Shown here one piece after another: positions 36,515-45,018 of a DNA stretch of 64,000 bases (the first letter of the stretch is position 1; each line of letters opens with the position of its first letter). The position numbers were made by a program, and so were the translations under genes. Source of the stretch: an uncultured Oscillospiraceae bacterium. GTDB taxonomy: Bacteria; Bacillota; Clostridia; Oscillospirales; Oscillospiraceae. The DNA lies in the NCBI GenBank assembly GCA_944386985.1, contig CALXDD010000006.1:38236-102235 (forward strand), written 5' to 3'. The notes beneath the pieces are model-generated. The model searched no databases and was not told the DNA's origin. It saw only the letters and a program-made list of their open reading frames with translations.

Positions 36515-36880
36515 TCACAGCCATCCCAGCTCGGCTAACTGATTGACAACAGTCTGGGGGATATCGTCTATATTGCCATCGCTAAGCTTCAAAATCGCAT
36601 ATACCCCGGTCCGCCCCGGGTAATAGTTTTCCATTCCGTCATGAACCACCCAAATTTTATCACCAGTATCTAACCCATCAAACAACTTCCAATTCGTCTG
36701 GTTGGACATCTGAACCGGTTCGTTATCCACAACCACCATGCTGCTTCCATCGGAAGCTTCCAAATATCGGCCGACGGAACAGCCATACCCTCTAATTCCA
36801 AACAGAAAAAATCCAATGACAAATAGTACGGAAATCGAAATCACAGCGATGATGGGAACGAGCCGCTTTTTCTTTGCCAT
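36515..36880 (-). CDS. small membrane-anchored protein of unknown function
   Basis: This 121-residue protein begins with four basic residues and one hydrophobic helix (about 9-29), so it is anchored with the rest outside. The outer part (GYGCSVGRYLEASDGSSM) is a compact beta-rich region that I do not recognise. The gene has lower GC than its neighbours and its own promoter, suggesting later arrival. It stands alone between gpmI and the UroD-like gene. Confidence 0.65.
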   Translation of the reverse strand: MAKKKRLVPIIAVISISVLFVIGFFLFGIRGYGCSVGRYLEASDGSSMVVVDNEPVQMSNQTNWKLFDGLDTGDKIWVVHDGMENYYPGRTGVYAILKLSDGNIDDIPQTVVNQLAELGWL

Positions 36881-36996
36881 GTTCAGTCCCTCCTTCTATT
36901 GCTGCCTTTTATATCTCAGACGCAGAAAGTCCCGGAATGTTCCCACAACCAACTCAAAAAGTCTTGGTTTTACGGACATCTTTTTGTGTATAGACT

Positions 36997-37025
36997 ATTC
37001 TACCTGAAAAATTATCTAATATCAA
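36997..37025 (-). promoter_or_regulatory. promoter of the small membrane protein gene
   Basis: On the minus strand TTGATA (37025-37020) is 17 nt from TAGAAT (37002-36997), about 115 nt before the start codon. Confidence 0.55.
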
Positions 37026-37044
37026 CTGCTCGCCGCGTTTGGTA

Positions 37045-37076
37045 AAAGCAGCCGCAGAAGACTCTGCGGCTGCTTT
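37045..37076. terminator. terminator between the UroD-like gene and the small membrane protein gene
   Basis: AAAGCAGCCGCAGA (37045-37058) pairs with TCTGCGGCTGCTTT (37063-37076). Read on the minus strand it follows the stop at 37112 and ends in TTTTA. Confidence 0.85.
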
Positions 37077-37111
37077 CGCATGTAATATTGAGGGAGAAAA
37101 GTAAACAAAAT

Positions 37112-38119
37112 TCAGTCCTGCAGCAGCTTGCTGCTGATCTGGAAGAATGCCTCCCGTACCCGGGGGTCCGGCTGCAGGTCCATCAGGAAGAAGGGCTTCT
37201 CCTTCAGGTTGTCGGCATAGGGGGCCAGGAAGGCCTCCACCTGGCGGTACAGATCCTTGTCGTCGGCAGGAGCGGGGTGGGCCGGGTTGAAGGGGGAGTG
37301 GATGCCGATGAGGATCTTGTCGCCGTAGGTGTCCACCAGCATCTTCTTGTCATTCATGGGCTGGCCGCCCCATATGTCCATGCCGCACTCCAGCATGGCG
37401 GGCACCAGGGGCTCGTTTTTACCACAGCAGTGGAAGTCAAAGAGCAGGTTGTGGCTGTGGCAGTGGTCTACGATCTGCTTGAGGTAGGGGGCCACCATCT
37501 CCCGGCAGGTGGCCAGGGAGAAGAAGGGGGAGCGCTGGGAGCCCCAGTCGTCGTGGAAGAATACGGAGTCCACGGCGTAATACTGGACGAACTTGTCGAT
37601 AAGCTTCTTGTAGAAGTCGGTCAGGGCCTGGAACAGGGCCTTCACCTCGTCCTGCTGGTCCTCATCAATGAGGGCCACCGCCGCCTCCTCAAAATCCATG
37701 AAGGAGATGAGGCGTTCAAACATGCCGTTGAAGATCCAAATGTCCACCAGCTTGTCGGTCTTCAGGTGCTCCCGGTTTTCCTGGGCGCTCTTCTCCCAGT
37801 CCCAGCTGTCCAGATCGGGGAAGCGGACCTTGTCGTGCCACTCCTCAATGTCGCTGAGGAAGGGATTGCCCGGCTCCACCATGGAGCCGCCGGCGATCTC
37901 GATGTACTTCCAGTTGATGCCGAAGATGTCCTTGCCGCCCACGGGGCCGTCGTAGGGCAGGCCGTCGTGGACAAAGGCCCGGGCCACGTTGTCGGGGTAG
38001 ATGCGGGGAGAGAAATTGATAGAGTCGGACTTCATGGGCGGCCACAGGGGGTTCTGGTGCTTGGCGGCACGGATGTAATTCTCCTTGGGCGTAATGGGAG
38101 GATTGAGTATGGAAGACAT
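37112..38119 (-). CDS. uroporphyrinogen-decarboxylase-family protein, second copy
   Basis: This 335-residue barrel protein has the UroD family layout but little direct similarity to the one at 17712-18740. It has FNGMFERLISFMDFE, HDDWGSQRSPFFS and, near residue 230, HCCGKNEPLVP, which gives a His-Cys pair usual for zinc-dependent methyltransferases. It is probably not a heme enzyme. It lies 37 bp before an SLC13-type transporter gene on the same strand, suggesting a small uptake and breakdown operon controlled by the divergent LysR gene. Confidence 0.75.
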   Translation of the reverse strand: MSSILNPPITPKENYIRAAKHQNPLWPPMKSDSINFSPRIYPDNVARAFVHDGLPYDGPVGGKDIFGINWKYIEIAGGSMVEPGNPFLSDIEEWHDKVRFPDLDSWDWEKSAQENREHLKTDKLVDIWIFNGMFERLISFMDFEEAAVALIDEDQQDEVKALFQALTDFYKKLIDKFVQYYAVDSVFFHDDWGSQRSPFFSLATCREMVAPYLKQIVDHCHSHNLLFDFHCCGKNEPLVPAMLECGMDIWGGQPMNDKKMLVDTYGDKILIGIHSPFNPAHPAPADDKDLYRQVEAFLAPYADNLKEKPFFLMDLQPDPRVREAFFQISSKLLQD

Positions 38120-38156
38120 AACAGAGGTACTCCTTTCCAGATATGCTTATATAGAC

Positions 38157-39593
38157 TTACTGAAAGATCAGATTGCCCAGAGGGATACCTACGCAGATGG
38201 CGGTGAGGGCCAGGGCCAGGATGCCAAGGAGCGAGTGGATCTCCACCTCCTTGGTGCTGACCCACTCCTTGTTGCCGTGGAGCATGGCGCCCGCCGGGCT
38301 GGCGCAGGGCAGCAGAAGGCCGCAGTTGGCGCAGAAGCAGATCAGGGCGGTCATCATCAGGGGGTTGATGCCCAGCTCCGTGGCGAAGGGGTACATCACC
38401 GGGATCATGATGGCGGCGGCCACCGTGTTGTTGATCACGTTGGTGAGGGCCAGGGTGGCGATGGCAATGACCGCAGCGCAGGTATAGGGGCTGGCGTTGG
38501 CCAGAATGGGGGCAAAGAGGGAGGTGACGGTGGAGGTGAAGCCGGTGTCCGCGGAGGACAGGGCGCCGCCCATGGTGGTGGCGGTGGCTACCATAAAGAT
38601 CAAGGGCCAAGCGATGCCGTTGTTGGCCAGCTCCTTAAAGGTGAAGTAGGGTTTGCCGTCCTTGTCCCGGAGGAAGGTGATGAAGGCCACCAGACCCAGC
38701 ACACAGGCGGTGGTGCCCAGACGGTTGAGAAAGTCCTTGGCGGCGCCGGCGGGCAGGCAGCTGGGCAGGATGGTGAGGATGAACAGGGCGGCCAGAGCCC
38801 AGAGAGCCATCTTCTGCCGGGTGTTCAGAGCCTCCACGTCCTCCACCTGGATTTTTTCCTTCAGACGGCTTACGTCCGGGCGGACGACAAAACGGAGGAG
38901 CAGCAGGTAGACCGCCATGGTGACAACGCTGAACAGCAGGCTGAAGCAGAGGTACTGCACATAGTTGTAGCTGGCCCAGGCGCCGCCGGAGGCATTGCTC
39001 AGAAAGCCGTAGTTGGCCACCACGCCGCCCTGGAAGGGCAGAAGCAGCGCGCCCAGAGCGTTGAAGAAAACGATGGAGCAGACCATCATCTTCGGCCACT
39101 TGTCATTTTTGGTGTAGCCCACCTGGGCGCAGATGGTGTAGACGAACTGCCAGCTGAGGAGAATGGCCGCAAAGCCGGCGCCGAAGGCGGCGCAGATCCA
39201 CACCGCAAGGCACAGCACCAGAGACAGCCGCCAGGGGTGGCCGCTGCAGAGCTTGGAGCGGATCAGCTTGGTGACGAACCACTTGGAGATCCCTGTGGTG
39301 GTCAGAAGCGCTGAGAACACCAGCAGCCACAAAATCAGCTGAATGGTGCCGTTGCTGATGGTGGAGGTAAAGGCGGCGGACACATTGTCTGTGTAGGCGG
39401 TGAAGCCCAACATGATCAGCGACAGCACGCTGGGCCAGATCATGTCGCAGGTGATCCAGCCCCACAGCGCGCCGAGGAAAATGCCCAGTACGGTCATACC
39501 CAATGTGGTCATAGAGCCAAAGGGCGGCAGGAATCGGAACAGAGACATGAGCAGCACAACGATAAGGCTGTTCACATAGTATTTCTTTCTCAT
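38157..39593 (-). CDS. SLC13/DASS-type anion permease
   Basis: ATG 39593 gives 478 residues with about 12 membrane helices. The pattern NALGALLLPFQGG and the second half NVINNTVAAAIMIPVMYPF with CANCGLLLPCASPAGAM fits the ArsB/DASS superfamily that moves carboxylates or other anions with sodium. The substrate is unknown. It is transcribed from the promoter at 39660-39687 together with the UroD-like gene. Confidence 0.82.
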   Translation of the reverse strand: MRKKYYVNSLIVVLLMSLFRFLPPFGSMTTLGMTVLGIFLGALWGWITCDMIWPSVLSLIMLGFTAYTDNVSAAFTSTISNGTIQLILWLLVFSALLTTTGISKWFVTKLIRSKLCSGHPWRLSLVLCLAVWICAAFGAGFAAILLSWQFVYTICAQVGYTKNDKWPKMMVCSIVFFNALGALLLPFQGGVVANYGFLSNASGGAWASYNYVQYLCFSLLFSVVTMAVYLLLLRFVVRPDVSRLKEKIQVEDVEALNTRQKMALWALAALFILTILPSCLPAGAAKDFLNRLGTTACVLGLVAFITFLRDKDGKPYFTFKELANNGIAWPLIFMVATATTMGGALSSADTGFTSTVTSLFAPILANASPYTCAAVIAIATLALTNVINNTVAAAIMIPVMYPFATELGINPLMMTALICFCANCGLLLPCASPAGAMLHGNKEWVSTKEVEIHSLLGILALALTAICVGIPLGNLIFQ

Positions 39594-39659
39594 GACGGTA
39601 TCATCTCTCCTTGCGTTTTCTCCATTTATGGGCCTGTGATAAGGAATAGGCATACTTTT

Positions 39660-39687
39660 ATTATAAAAACTTCCGCTTTTCTGTAAA
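39660..39687 (-). promoter_or_regulatory. promoter of the permease-UroD operon
   Basis: On the minus strand TTTACA (39687-39682) and TATAAT (39665-39660) are 16 nt apart. A 39-bp inverted repeat lies 19 nt upstream of the -35, where an activator could bind. Confidence 0.6.
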
Positions 39688-39705
39688 GCAACGGTTTGGA
39701 TAGCA

Positions 39706-39744
39706 AAAGTCCGGGTGTCAACCTCAGGTTGACACCCGGACTTT
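39706..39744. promoter_or_regulatory. 39-bp perfect inverted repeat; likely LysR operator
   Basis: Arms of 19 bp (39706-39724 and 39726-39744, core GTCCGGGTGTCAACC) are exact inverted copies around one base. The repeat sits between divergent genes and contains the -35 TTGACA of the lysR promoter. Binding there would shut off lysR and could activate the permease operon from upstream. Confidence 0.7.
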
Positions 39745-39758
39745 CAGAATGGTACAAT
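39729..39758 (+). promoter_or_regulatory. promoter of the LysR gene
   Basis: TTGACA (39729-39734) and TACAAT (39753-39758) are 18 nt apart. The -35 box lies inside the right arm of the inverted repeat. Confidence 0.65.
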
Positions 39759-39797
39759 GACTCCTGAGCAGCATGACGCTCAGACAGGAGGCAGAGA

Positions 39798-40745
39798 ATG
39801 AGACTGGAGCAGCTATATATTTTTGAGGCGGTGACAGAGACAGGGTCCATCCGGAAAGCCGGTGAGCAGCTGTTTCTCTCCGCTCAGAGCGTCAGCAAGG
39901 CGATGATCCAGCTGGAGGAGGAGTGGAATACCACCCTGTTTTTGCGTTCCCGCACCGGTATAGAGCTGACGGAGGAGGGGGCGCGGGCCTACGCCATGGT
40001 GCAGAAGGTACTGGAGGATGTGCGGGCGCTCAGCGACCATTTTCATGTAAAGGATGCCACACGCCGGGAGCAGCAGAACAAAGTACCGGTATCTCTGTGC
40101 AGCTGTGCGGTGATGGAGCTGTTTGCCTTTGGAACCGTGAACACCCTGATGGAAAAGTACCCGGAGGTGCCTATTCAGATCGACAAGCGCAGCAGCGTCC
40201 AGATTCGGGAGCTGCTGTTTTCCACCACCCGGGAGGAGAAGCTGCCGGATCTGGTGCTGAACAACGAAACGCCCGCCAAGCTGGCCACTTTCCGGGAAAA
40301 GACAGAGTCTCGCTACAACTGCTATGTCCTTTTTGAGGACGAGCTGTGTCTCCAGGTTCCCCAGAATGATCCGCTGGCGTCGCTGGACCGGGTGCCCCTG
40401 TCGGTACTGGAAAATCTGCCCATGCTGCTGTTCAGCGGCACGCCGGACCGGCGGACCGAGAGCGAGGAGATTTTAAAGGCGTGGGGCTATGAACTGAAAA
40501 ATGTCAGCCGCATTTCCAATATTGAGACCTGCAGCCAGATTGCCCTGAACCACCACCGGTACTGCTTTGTGGGCTCTCCCAGCGTGGAGTTCCGTCCTTT
40601 GGCAGGGGTGGTGTATATCCCCCTGGAGAAGCCCATCGTCACCAACCAGCTGATGCTGGTAAAGCGGCGCAAGCGCAACCGGGTCATTATCAACGCCTTT
40701 GTCCGCTCTATGGAGGATTACTTCAATCTGCGGCAGCTGTGGTAA
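39798..40745 (+). CDS. LysR-family transcription regulator
   Basis: The 315-residue protein starts with a LysR winged helix (LEQLYIFEAVTETGSIRKAGEQLFLSAQSVSKAM) and continues with a substrate-binding domain of two lobes. It is divergent from the permease-UroD operon. A long inverted repeat overlaps its own promoter, which fits self-repression plus activation of the neighbour in response to the transported anion. The last part is basic (KRRKRNRVI), unlike typical members. Confidence 0.9.
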   Translation: MRLEQLYIFEAVTETGSIRKAGEQLFLSAQSVSKAMIQLEEEWNTTLFLRSRTGIELTEEGARAYAMVQKVLEDVRALSDHFHVKDATRREQQNKVPVSLCSCAVMELFAFGTVNTLMEKYPEVPIQIDKRSSVQIRELLFSTTREEKLPDLVLNNETPAKLATFREKTESRYNCYVLFEDELCLQVPQNDPLASLDRVPLSVLENLPMLLFSGTPDRRTESEEILKAWGYELKNVSRISNIETCSQIALNHHRYCFVGSPSVEFRPLAGVVYIPLEKPIVTNQLMLVKRRKRNRVIINAFVRSMEDYFNLRQLW

Positions 40746-40770
40746 CGGCGGATTGGGAAAAGAGCGCAAA

Positions 40771-40809
40771 AGAGGAGGAGCCGGGCGTTTGCCCGGCCCC
40801 TCCCTTTTT
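40771..40809. terminator. terminator between the LysR gene and pyrI
   Basis: GAGGAGCCGGGC and GCCCGGCCCCTC pair around GTTT and are followed by CTTTTT. It ends the lysR transcript; on the minus strand it lies 33 nt after the pyrI stop. Confidence 0.8.
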
Positions 40810-40841
40810 CTCTGTTTCTGTGTCGGAATTTCCGCCTCTTC

Positions 40842-41267
40842 TCAGCGGCGGCTCTTGCGCTCCGCCTCGCAGTAGGCGCAGCGATAGGTCCGCTTCTCGG
40901 GGTCGCTGAGGAGGAAAATGGCGTCCAGCTGCGTCTCGGCGGTGGTGATGCAGCGGGGGTTCTTGCAGTGGATCACGTTCACCAGCTTCTTGGGCAGGGC
41001 CAGGTGCTTCTTCTCCACCAGGTGGCCGTCCTTGATGATGTCCACGGTGATGTCCGGATCGATGTAGCCCAGCACATCCAGATCCAGGTCGATGGGGGAG
41101 TCGATCTTGATGATGTCCTTTTTCCCCATCTTGCTGCTCTTGGCGTTCTTGATGATGGCCACCTGGCAGTCCAGCTGATCCAGCTTCAGGTACTTGTAGA
41201 TCTCCATGCAGGCGCCGGCCTTGATGTGGTCCAGCACAATGCCATTCTGTACGCTGTCAATATTCAT
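40842..41267 (-). CDS. pyrI: aspartate carbamoyltransferase regulatory chain
   Basis: This 141-residue chain gives aspartate transcarbamylase its CTP/ATP control. The N-terminal part (NGIVLDHIKAGACMEIYKYL) is the allosteric domain. The C-terminal zinc site is C-x4-C then C-x2-C: CKNPRC and CAYC. It is the last gene of the operon, 20 bp after pyrB. Confidence 0.95.
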   Translation of the reverse strand: MNIDSVQNGIVLDHIKAGACMEIYKYLKLDQLDCQVAIIKNAKSSKMGKKDIIKIDSPIDLDLDVLGYIDPDITVDIIKDGHLVEKKHLALPKKLVNVIHCKNPRCITTAETQLDAIFLLSDPEKRTYRCAYCEAERKSRR

Positions 41268-41287
41268 GGGAGTACCTTCCTTTCTCT

Positions 41288-42202
41288 TCAGGCCTTCAGG
41301 CCCAGCAGCTTCATAATCAGTGCCATGCGGATGAACTTGCCGTTGCGGACCTGCTCAAAGTAGCGGGCCCGGGGATCGTCGTCCACCGCCACGGCGATCT
41401 CATTGACGCGGGGCAGGGGGTGGAGGATGCACAGGTCCTTCTTGGCGTTCTGGAGCTTGTCCGGATCCAGCACATAGGTGTCCTTCAGGCGGATATAGTC
41501 GGCCTCGTTGAAGAACCGCTCCTTCTGCACCCGGGTCATATAGAGGATGTCCAGCTTGGGCATGGCGTCCTCTAAGCTCTCCGTCTCCTCATAGGGCAGA
41601 CCCTTTTTCTGGAGGGACTCGTTGATATAGTTGGGCATCTTCAGCTCCTCAGGGGAGATGAAGATGAAGTGGATGCCGGTGTACCGGGACAGGGCGTTGA
41701 CCAGGGAGTGGACGGTACGGCCGAACTTCAGGTCCCCGCAGAAGCCGATGGTGAAGTTGCTGAGGCTTCCCCGCTCCCGGTGGATGGTGAGCAGGTCGGT
41801 GAGGGTCTGGGTGGGGTGGTTGTGGCCGCCGTCGCCGGCATTGATGATAGGCACCTGGGAGCGCTGGCTGGCGGCGAAGGGGGCGCCCTCCTTGGGGTGG
41901 CGCATGGCGATGATGTCGGCGTAGCAGCTGACGGTGCGGACAGTGTCGGTGACGGTCTCACCCTTGGAGGTGGAGCTGGAGGCGGCGGAGGAGAAGCCCA
42001 GCACGCTGCCGCCAAGGCCCAGCATGGCGGACTCAAAGCTGAGGCGGGTCCGGGTGGAGGGCTCGAAGAACAGGGTGGCCAGCTGCTTGTGAGCCGCCAC
42101 GTCCTGATACTTCGTGGGGTTTGCGATGATGTCCTCTGCGGTGGCGATCAGCTCGTCGATCTCCTCCACAGAGAGGTCCGTAATGTCGATCAAATGGCGC
42201 AT
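41288..42202 (-). CDS. pyrB: aspartate carbamoyltransferase catalytic chain
   Basis: This 304-residue enzyme makes carbamoyl aspartate, the committed step of pyrimidine synthesis. [16 protein letters not shown] is the carbamoyl-phosphate site and HPLPRVNEI the aspartate loop; [14 protein letters not shown] is also seen. It sits between pyrE and pyrI and forms the holoenzyme with PyrI. Confidence 0.96.
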   Translation of the reverse strand: MRHLIDITDLSVEEIDELIATAEDIIANPTKYQDVAAHKQLATLFFEPSTRTRLSFESAMLGLGGSVLGFSSAASSSTSKGETVTDTVRTVSCYADIIAMRHPKEGAPFAASQRSQVPIINAGDGGHNHPTQTLTDLLTIHRERGSLSNFTIGFCGDLKFGRTVHSLVNALSRYTGIHFIFISPEELKMPNYINESLQKKGLPYEETESLEDAMPKLDILYMTRVQKERFFNEADYIRLKDTYVLDPDKLQNAKKDLCILHPLPRVNEIAVAVDDDPRARYFEQVRNGKFIRMALIMKLLGLKA

Positions 42203-42226
42203 GGTGAGAAACCTTCCTTTCTTTCC

Positions 42227-42862
42227 TCAGTGAATCCAGCTCTCGTCGGAGGGGTTGTTGCGGAACGCGATCAGCCGCTCCTTGTCCTCGGGGCGGATGT
42301 ATCCCTCCTCCGCAGCCACCTCCACGGTGACGTCAAAATTGGTGAGGCTCACGTTGCGGACGTGGGCGGCGGCCAGGCGGTCCAGACCCTTCTGCATGCC
42401 GTAGGTGTAGATGCTGACAATGCCCAGCACCTCGGCGCCGGCCTCCCGCAGGGCCTCCACCACCTCGATGCAGCTGCCGCCGGTGGAGATGAGGTCCTCC
42501 ACCACCACAACCTTCTGGCCCTTTTCCAGCTTGCCCTCAATGCGGTTCTGGCGGCCGTGGTCCTTGTTGCCGGAGCGGACGTAGCCCATGGGCAGGCCCA
42601 TGATGTGGCCCACAATGGCGGCGTGGGCGATGCCGGCGGTGGAGGTGCCCATGAGGACCTCCACGTCGGGGTACTCCTGCCGGATGGTCTCCGCCAGGGC
42701 GTTCTCCACGGTGTTCCGGGCCTCCGGGGCGGTGAGGATCAGACGGTTGTCGCAGTAAATGGGGCTCTTGATGCCGCTGGCCCAGGTGAAGGGCTCCTCC
42801 GGGCGAAGGAACACGGCTTTGATATCCAGCAGTGCCTTGGCAACGATCTCTTCTGTTTTCAT
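42227..42862 (-). CDS. pyrE: orotate phosphoribosyltransferase
   Basis: ATG 42862 has AGGAGGAG upstream; the TTG nine bases earlier is too close to it. The 211-residue enzyme joins orotate to PRPP. The PRPP loop VVVEDLISTGGSCIEVV (near 120-136) and the substrate loop FTWASGIKSPIYCDNR are clear. It lies between pyrF and pyrB. Confidence 0.95.
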   Translation of the reverse strand: MKTEEIVAKALLDIKAVFLRPEEPFTWASGIKSPIYCDNRLILTAPEARNTVENALAETIRQEYPDVEVLMGTSTAGIAHAAIVGHIMGLPMGYVRSGNKDHGRQNRIEGKLEKGQKVVVVEDLISTGGSCIEVVEALREAGAEVLGIVSIYTYGMQKGLDRLAAAHVRNVSLTNFDVTVEVAAEEGYIRPEDKERLIAFRNNPSDESWIH

Positions 42863-42885
42863 ATCGTTCAACTCCTCCTTACAGA

Positions 42886-43584
42886 TTATCCAACAAACTC
42901 ACTGACGCAGCGGCGGTAGGCGGCCACAGGGTCCTCCGCACGGGTGATGGGACGGCCCACCACGATATAGTCGGAGCCGATCTCCTTGGCTCTGGCGGGG
43001 GTGGTGACCCGCACCTGGTCCCCCACATCCCCATCGGCAAAGCGGACGCCGGGGGTGACGGTGAGGAAGCTCTTGCCGCAGACCTCGTGGACCTTGGCGG
43101 CTTCCAGGGGAGAGCAGACCACACCGTCCAGACCGGAGTCGGCGGCGTTTTTGGCGTAGGCCATGACCACCTGGTCCAGGGGGTGGTCGATGAGCAGCTC
43201 CTTGCGCATCCGCTCCTCGCTGGTGGAGGTCAGCTGGGTGACGCCGATGAGGAGAGGGCGGCTGCCATCAGGCCGGGTGAGACCCTCCAGGGCGGCGGTC
43301 ATCATGGCGGCGGTGCCGGCGGTGTGGAGGTTGCACATGTCCACATCCAAGCGGCTCAGCACAGCCATGGCGCTCTTGACGGTGTTGGGGATGTCGTGGA
43401 GCTTCAGATCCAGGAAGATCTGGTGGCCCCGGGCCTTGATCTCCCGCACAATGGCGGGGCCCTCCGCATAGAACAGCTCCATGCCGATCTTCACATAGGG
43501 CTTTTCCTCCGTAAACTTGTCCAGAAAGGTCAGCGCTTCCTCCTTGCCCGCGAAGTCGCAGGCGATGATGACGTCCTTGCCCAT
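42886..43584 (-). CDS. pyrF: orotidine 5'-phosphate decarboxylase
   Basis: This 232-residue enzyme makes UMP. The active-site DxKxxD appears as [12 protein letters not shown] near residue 65. Other marks are [11 protein letters not shown] at the start and [11 protein letters not shown] and DYIVVGRPI near the end. It has GGAAGGAG 8 nt upstream and is the first gene after the leader and attenuator at 43610-43786. pyrC, pyrD and carAB are not in the window. Confidence 0.95.
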   Translation of the reverse strand: MGKDVIIACDFAGKEEALTFLDKFTEEKPYVKIGMELFYAEGPAIVREIKARGHQIFLDLKLHDIPNTVKSAMAVLSRLDVDMCNLHTAGTAAMMTAALEGLTRPDGSRPLLIGVTQLTSTSEERMRKELLIDHPLDQVVMAYAKNAADSGLDGVVCSPLEAAKVHEVCGKSFLTVTPGVRFADGDVGDQVRVTTPARAKEIGSDYIVVGRPITRAEDPVAAYRRCVSEFVG

Positions 43585-43609
43585 TCCAAAACTCCTTCCG
43601 TATTGATTT

Positions 43610-43786
43610 CTATATTGCTCTTATGTCCGATTCGGCGCAAAAAAATTCCGGCCCCCTGCAAACACCATTGCCTGCAAAGCCGGAATCCCAATTCACTGCC
43701 GATACCACGGGAAAAAAGGAAATACCAATACCGCAAAGCATCCACGCCATCGCCATGTGTCGTTCTTTCCGCAGCGCGCCGCTCAT
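43610..43786 (-). CDS. pyr operon leader peptide (58 residues)
   Basis: AAAGGAG lies 6 nt before the ATG at 43786. The 58-residue frame runs [16 protein letters not shown], then GISFFPVV, and ends 25 nt before pyrF. It reads straight through a U-rich run and an intrinsic terminator. This is how the E. coli pyrBI leader peptide (with its PFFFPL stretch) is arranged, where translation follows RNA polymerase and prevents termination when UTP is low. The peptide itself may have no function. It is too short to be judged by protein similarity. Confidence 0.6.
   Translation of the reverse strand: MSGALRKERHMAMAWMLCGIGISFFPVVSAVNWDSGFAGNGVCRGPEFFCAESDIRAI
43639..43686 (-). terminator. pyr attenuator hairpin
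   Basis: On the minus strand ATTCCGGC (43686-43679) pairs with GCCGGAAT (43652-43645) and is followed by seven T (43645-43639). It lies before pyrF and inside the leader reading frame, so it acts as an early stop unless a ribosome covers it. Confidence 0.75.
43709..43722 (-). promoter_or_regulatory. U-rich pause site upstream of the attenuator
   Basis: The minus strand reads TTTCCTTTTTTCCC, ending 22 nt before the attenuator stem. RNA polymerase would pause there when UTP is scarce. In the leader frame it encodes Ser-Phe-Phe-Pro. Confidence 0.55.
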
Positions 43787-43824
43787 GTCGGTTCTCCTTT
43801 CCCGAAGCTTTCATAAATCATCTT

Positions 43825-43854
43825 ATTTTACAGAGAAAGCATATGACTTGTCAA
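43825..43854 (-). promoter_or_regulatory. promoter of the pyr operon
   Basis: On the minus strand TTGACA (43854-43849) and TAAAAT (43830-43825) are 18 nt apart. Transcription should start near 43818, about 32 nt before the leader ATG. I see no PyrR-type binding sequence in the leader. Confidence 0.75.
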
Positions 43855-43940
43855 CCGGTAACTTCTCCAAAAACAAGGGGACGGTTTTGCGCCTTTTGCT
43901 ATTTTCTGTCGAAAGCTTCTCCGGGGCTATGGAAAATTTC

Positions 43941-43990
43941 GGGAGTCCGGGACGCCCCCTCTGGCAAGAGGGACAGTCCGGCGGACTCCC
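43941..43990. other. compact structured palindrome between the pyr promoter and DUF1284
   Basis: Outer arms GGGAGTCCG (43941-43949) and CGGACTCCC (43982-43990) enclose an inner CCCTCT/AGAGGG hairpin (43957-43972). GTCC/GGAC repeats could form a third stem. No gene is seen here. Confidence 0.6.
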
Positions 43991-44000
43991 AATTTTCCGA

Positions 44001-44028
44001 TAAAAATCCGCCTCTCCCAGGAGAGGCA
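44001..44028 (-). terminator. terminator of the bioY-DUF1284 operon
   Basis: On the minus strand GCCTCTC and GAGAGGC pair around 4 nt and are followed by GGATTTTTA. It lies 24 nt after the DUF1284 stop. Confidence 0.75.
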
Positions 44029-44051
44029 GGAGCGGCGGCGTGGGTGCCCTC

Positions 44052-44450
44052 TCAGGCCCACCGGCTGGGTGTGGCGCGGCAGAGGCTGTCCCACTGGCAG
44101 TCCCCGCAGACCTGCCGCCGAAGGCCCGGAGCGATGATCCGCTCCTGGACCAGCCGGGTAAAGTCGGAGAAGGCCAGCACGACACCCTCCTGAAGGCCGC
44201 AGACCTTCAGCACCGCCCGGTCGTAGGCCGCCGTCTTTTCCGCCGACGTGCAGACCCCGCCCTCATTGTGGGGACAGGGGGCGCATACCGCATCCGTTCC
44301 CACTGTCAGCACCACCGGACGGCGGGCGCCCTCCAGCTCCTCCAGCCGCGCCGCCAGAGCGGCGGTGAAGCCGCCGCTGTAGCCCTTCCCCTGAAAAAAG
44401 GCCATGCACAGCCCGTGGTGGGGCCGCAGGGGCAGCGGCTCATCCCACAT
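44052..44450 (-). CDS. DUF1284 family cysteine-rich protein
   Basis: ATG 44450 lies inside the last codons of bioY. The 132-residue product begins LPLRPHHGLCMAFFQGKGYS, the DUF1284 signature, then has CAPCPHN and CGDCQWDSLC, a set of cysteines fit for an iron-sulfur or zinc site. The function is not known. Overlap with bioY by 11 bp implies co-expression under biotin control. Confidence 0.8.
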   Translation of the reverse strand: MWDEPLPLRPHHGLCMAFFQGKGYSGGFTAALAARLEELEGARRPVVLTVGTDAVCAPCPHNEGGVCTSAEKTAAYDRAVLKVCGLQEGVVLAFSDFTRLVQERIIAPGLRRQVCGDCQWDSLCRATPSRWA

Positions 44451-44988
44451 ATTTTCCGATCCTCCGCTGGAGCAAAATCGCCAGGGCCATTTTGATGAGA
44501 TCCGGCACCACAAAGGGGATCACACACCAGCCCAGCACCGTCACCAGCCCCACCGGCCCCGTGGTACGGGCGTAGACCACCATGAACCAGAGGGTGCCTG
44601 CAGCATAGCAGACGATGAGGCCCAGCAGCATGGAGAACGCCAGCTTCCACCAGCGGTCCCGGCCCCACACCGCCTCCATGCCCCACATGACCAGTGCCTG
44701 AAGCAAAAAGCCCAGGATGTAGCCGCCGGTGCTGCCCAAAAGAGCCCCTGCGCCGCCGGAAAATCCAGCAAACACCGGCAGCCCCAGAGCGCCCAGCAGA
44801 AGATACACAAACACCGCCAGGGACCCCCGCTTGCCCCCCAGCAGGGCGCAGGCCAGAAACACCCCCAAAGTCTGGAGGGTAAAGGGCACCGTGGTGGGAA
44901 TAGAGATCCAGGAACAAATGGCCATCAGAGCGGTCATCAGCGCCACCAGCGCCATGTCCCGCGTGCCAAGCTTTGCCGTTGCAGTCAT
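44440..44988 (-). CDS. bioY: biotin ECF-transporter substrate component BioY
   Basis: ATG 44988 has GGAGG 7 nt upstream. The 182-residue protein has six membrane helices and the BioY blocks VPFTLQTLGVFLACALLG and FSGGAGALLGSTGGYILGF. It binds biotin in the membrane; the energising ECF module is not in the window. A BirA operator overlaps its promoter. Confidence 0.93.
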   Translation of the reverse strand: MTATAKLGTRDMALVALMTALMAICSWISIPTTVPFTLQTLGVFLACALLGGKRGSLAVFVYLLLGALGLPVFAGFSGGAGALLGSTGGYILGFLLQALVMWGMEAVWGRDRWWKLAFSMLLGLIVCYAAGTLWFMVVYARTTGPVGLVTVLGWCVIPFVVPDLIKMALAILLQRRIGKYVG

Positions 44989-45018
44989 CACATATCCTCC
45001 TTGCGTCATTTCAAAAGG

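Noticed and set aside
43530-43814. A 94-residue minus-strand frame overlapping pyrF
   Set aside because: It overlaps the start of pyrF in another frame. The in-phase 58-residue leader has the ribosome site instead.
43585-43818. PyrR-type attenuator in the pyr leader
   Set aside because: I looked for the conserved PyrR-binding loop and an anti-terminator pairing and found neither; the layout fits the UTP-pausing model better.
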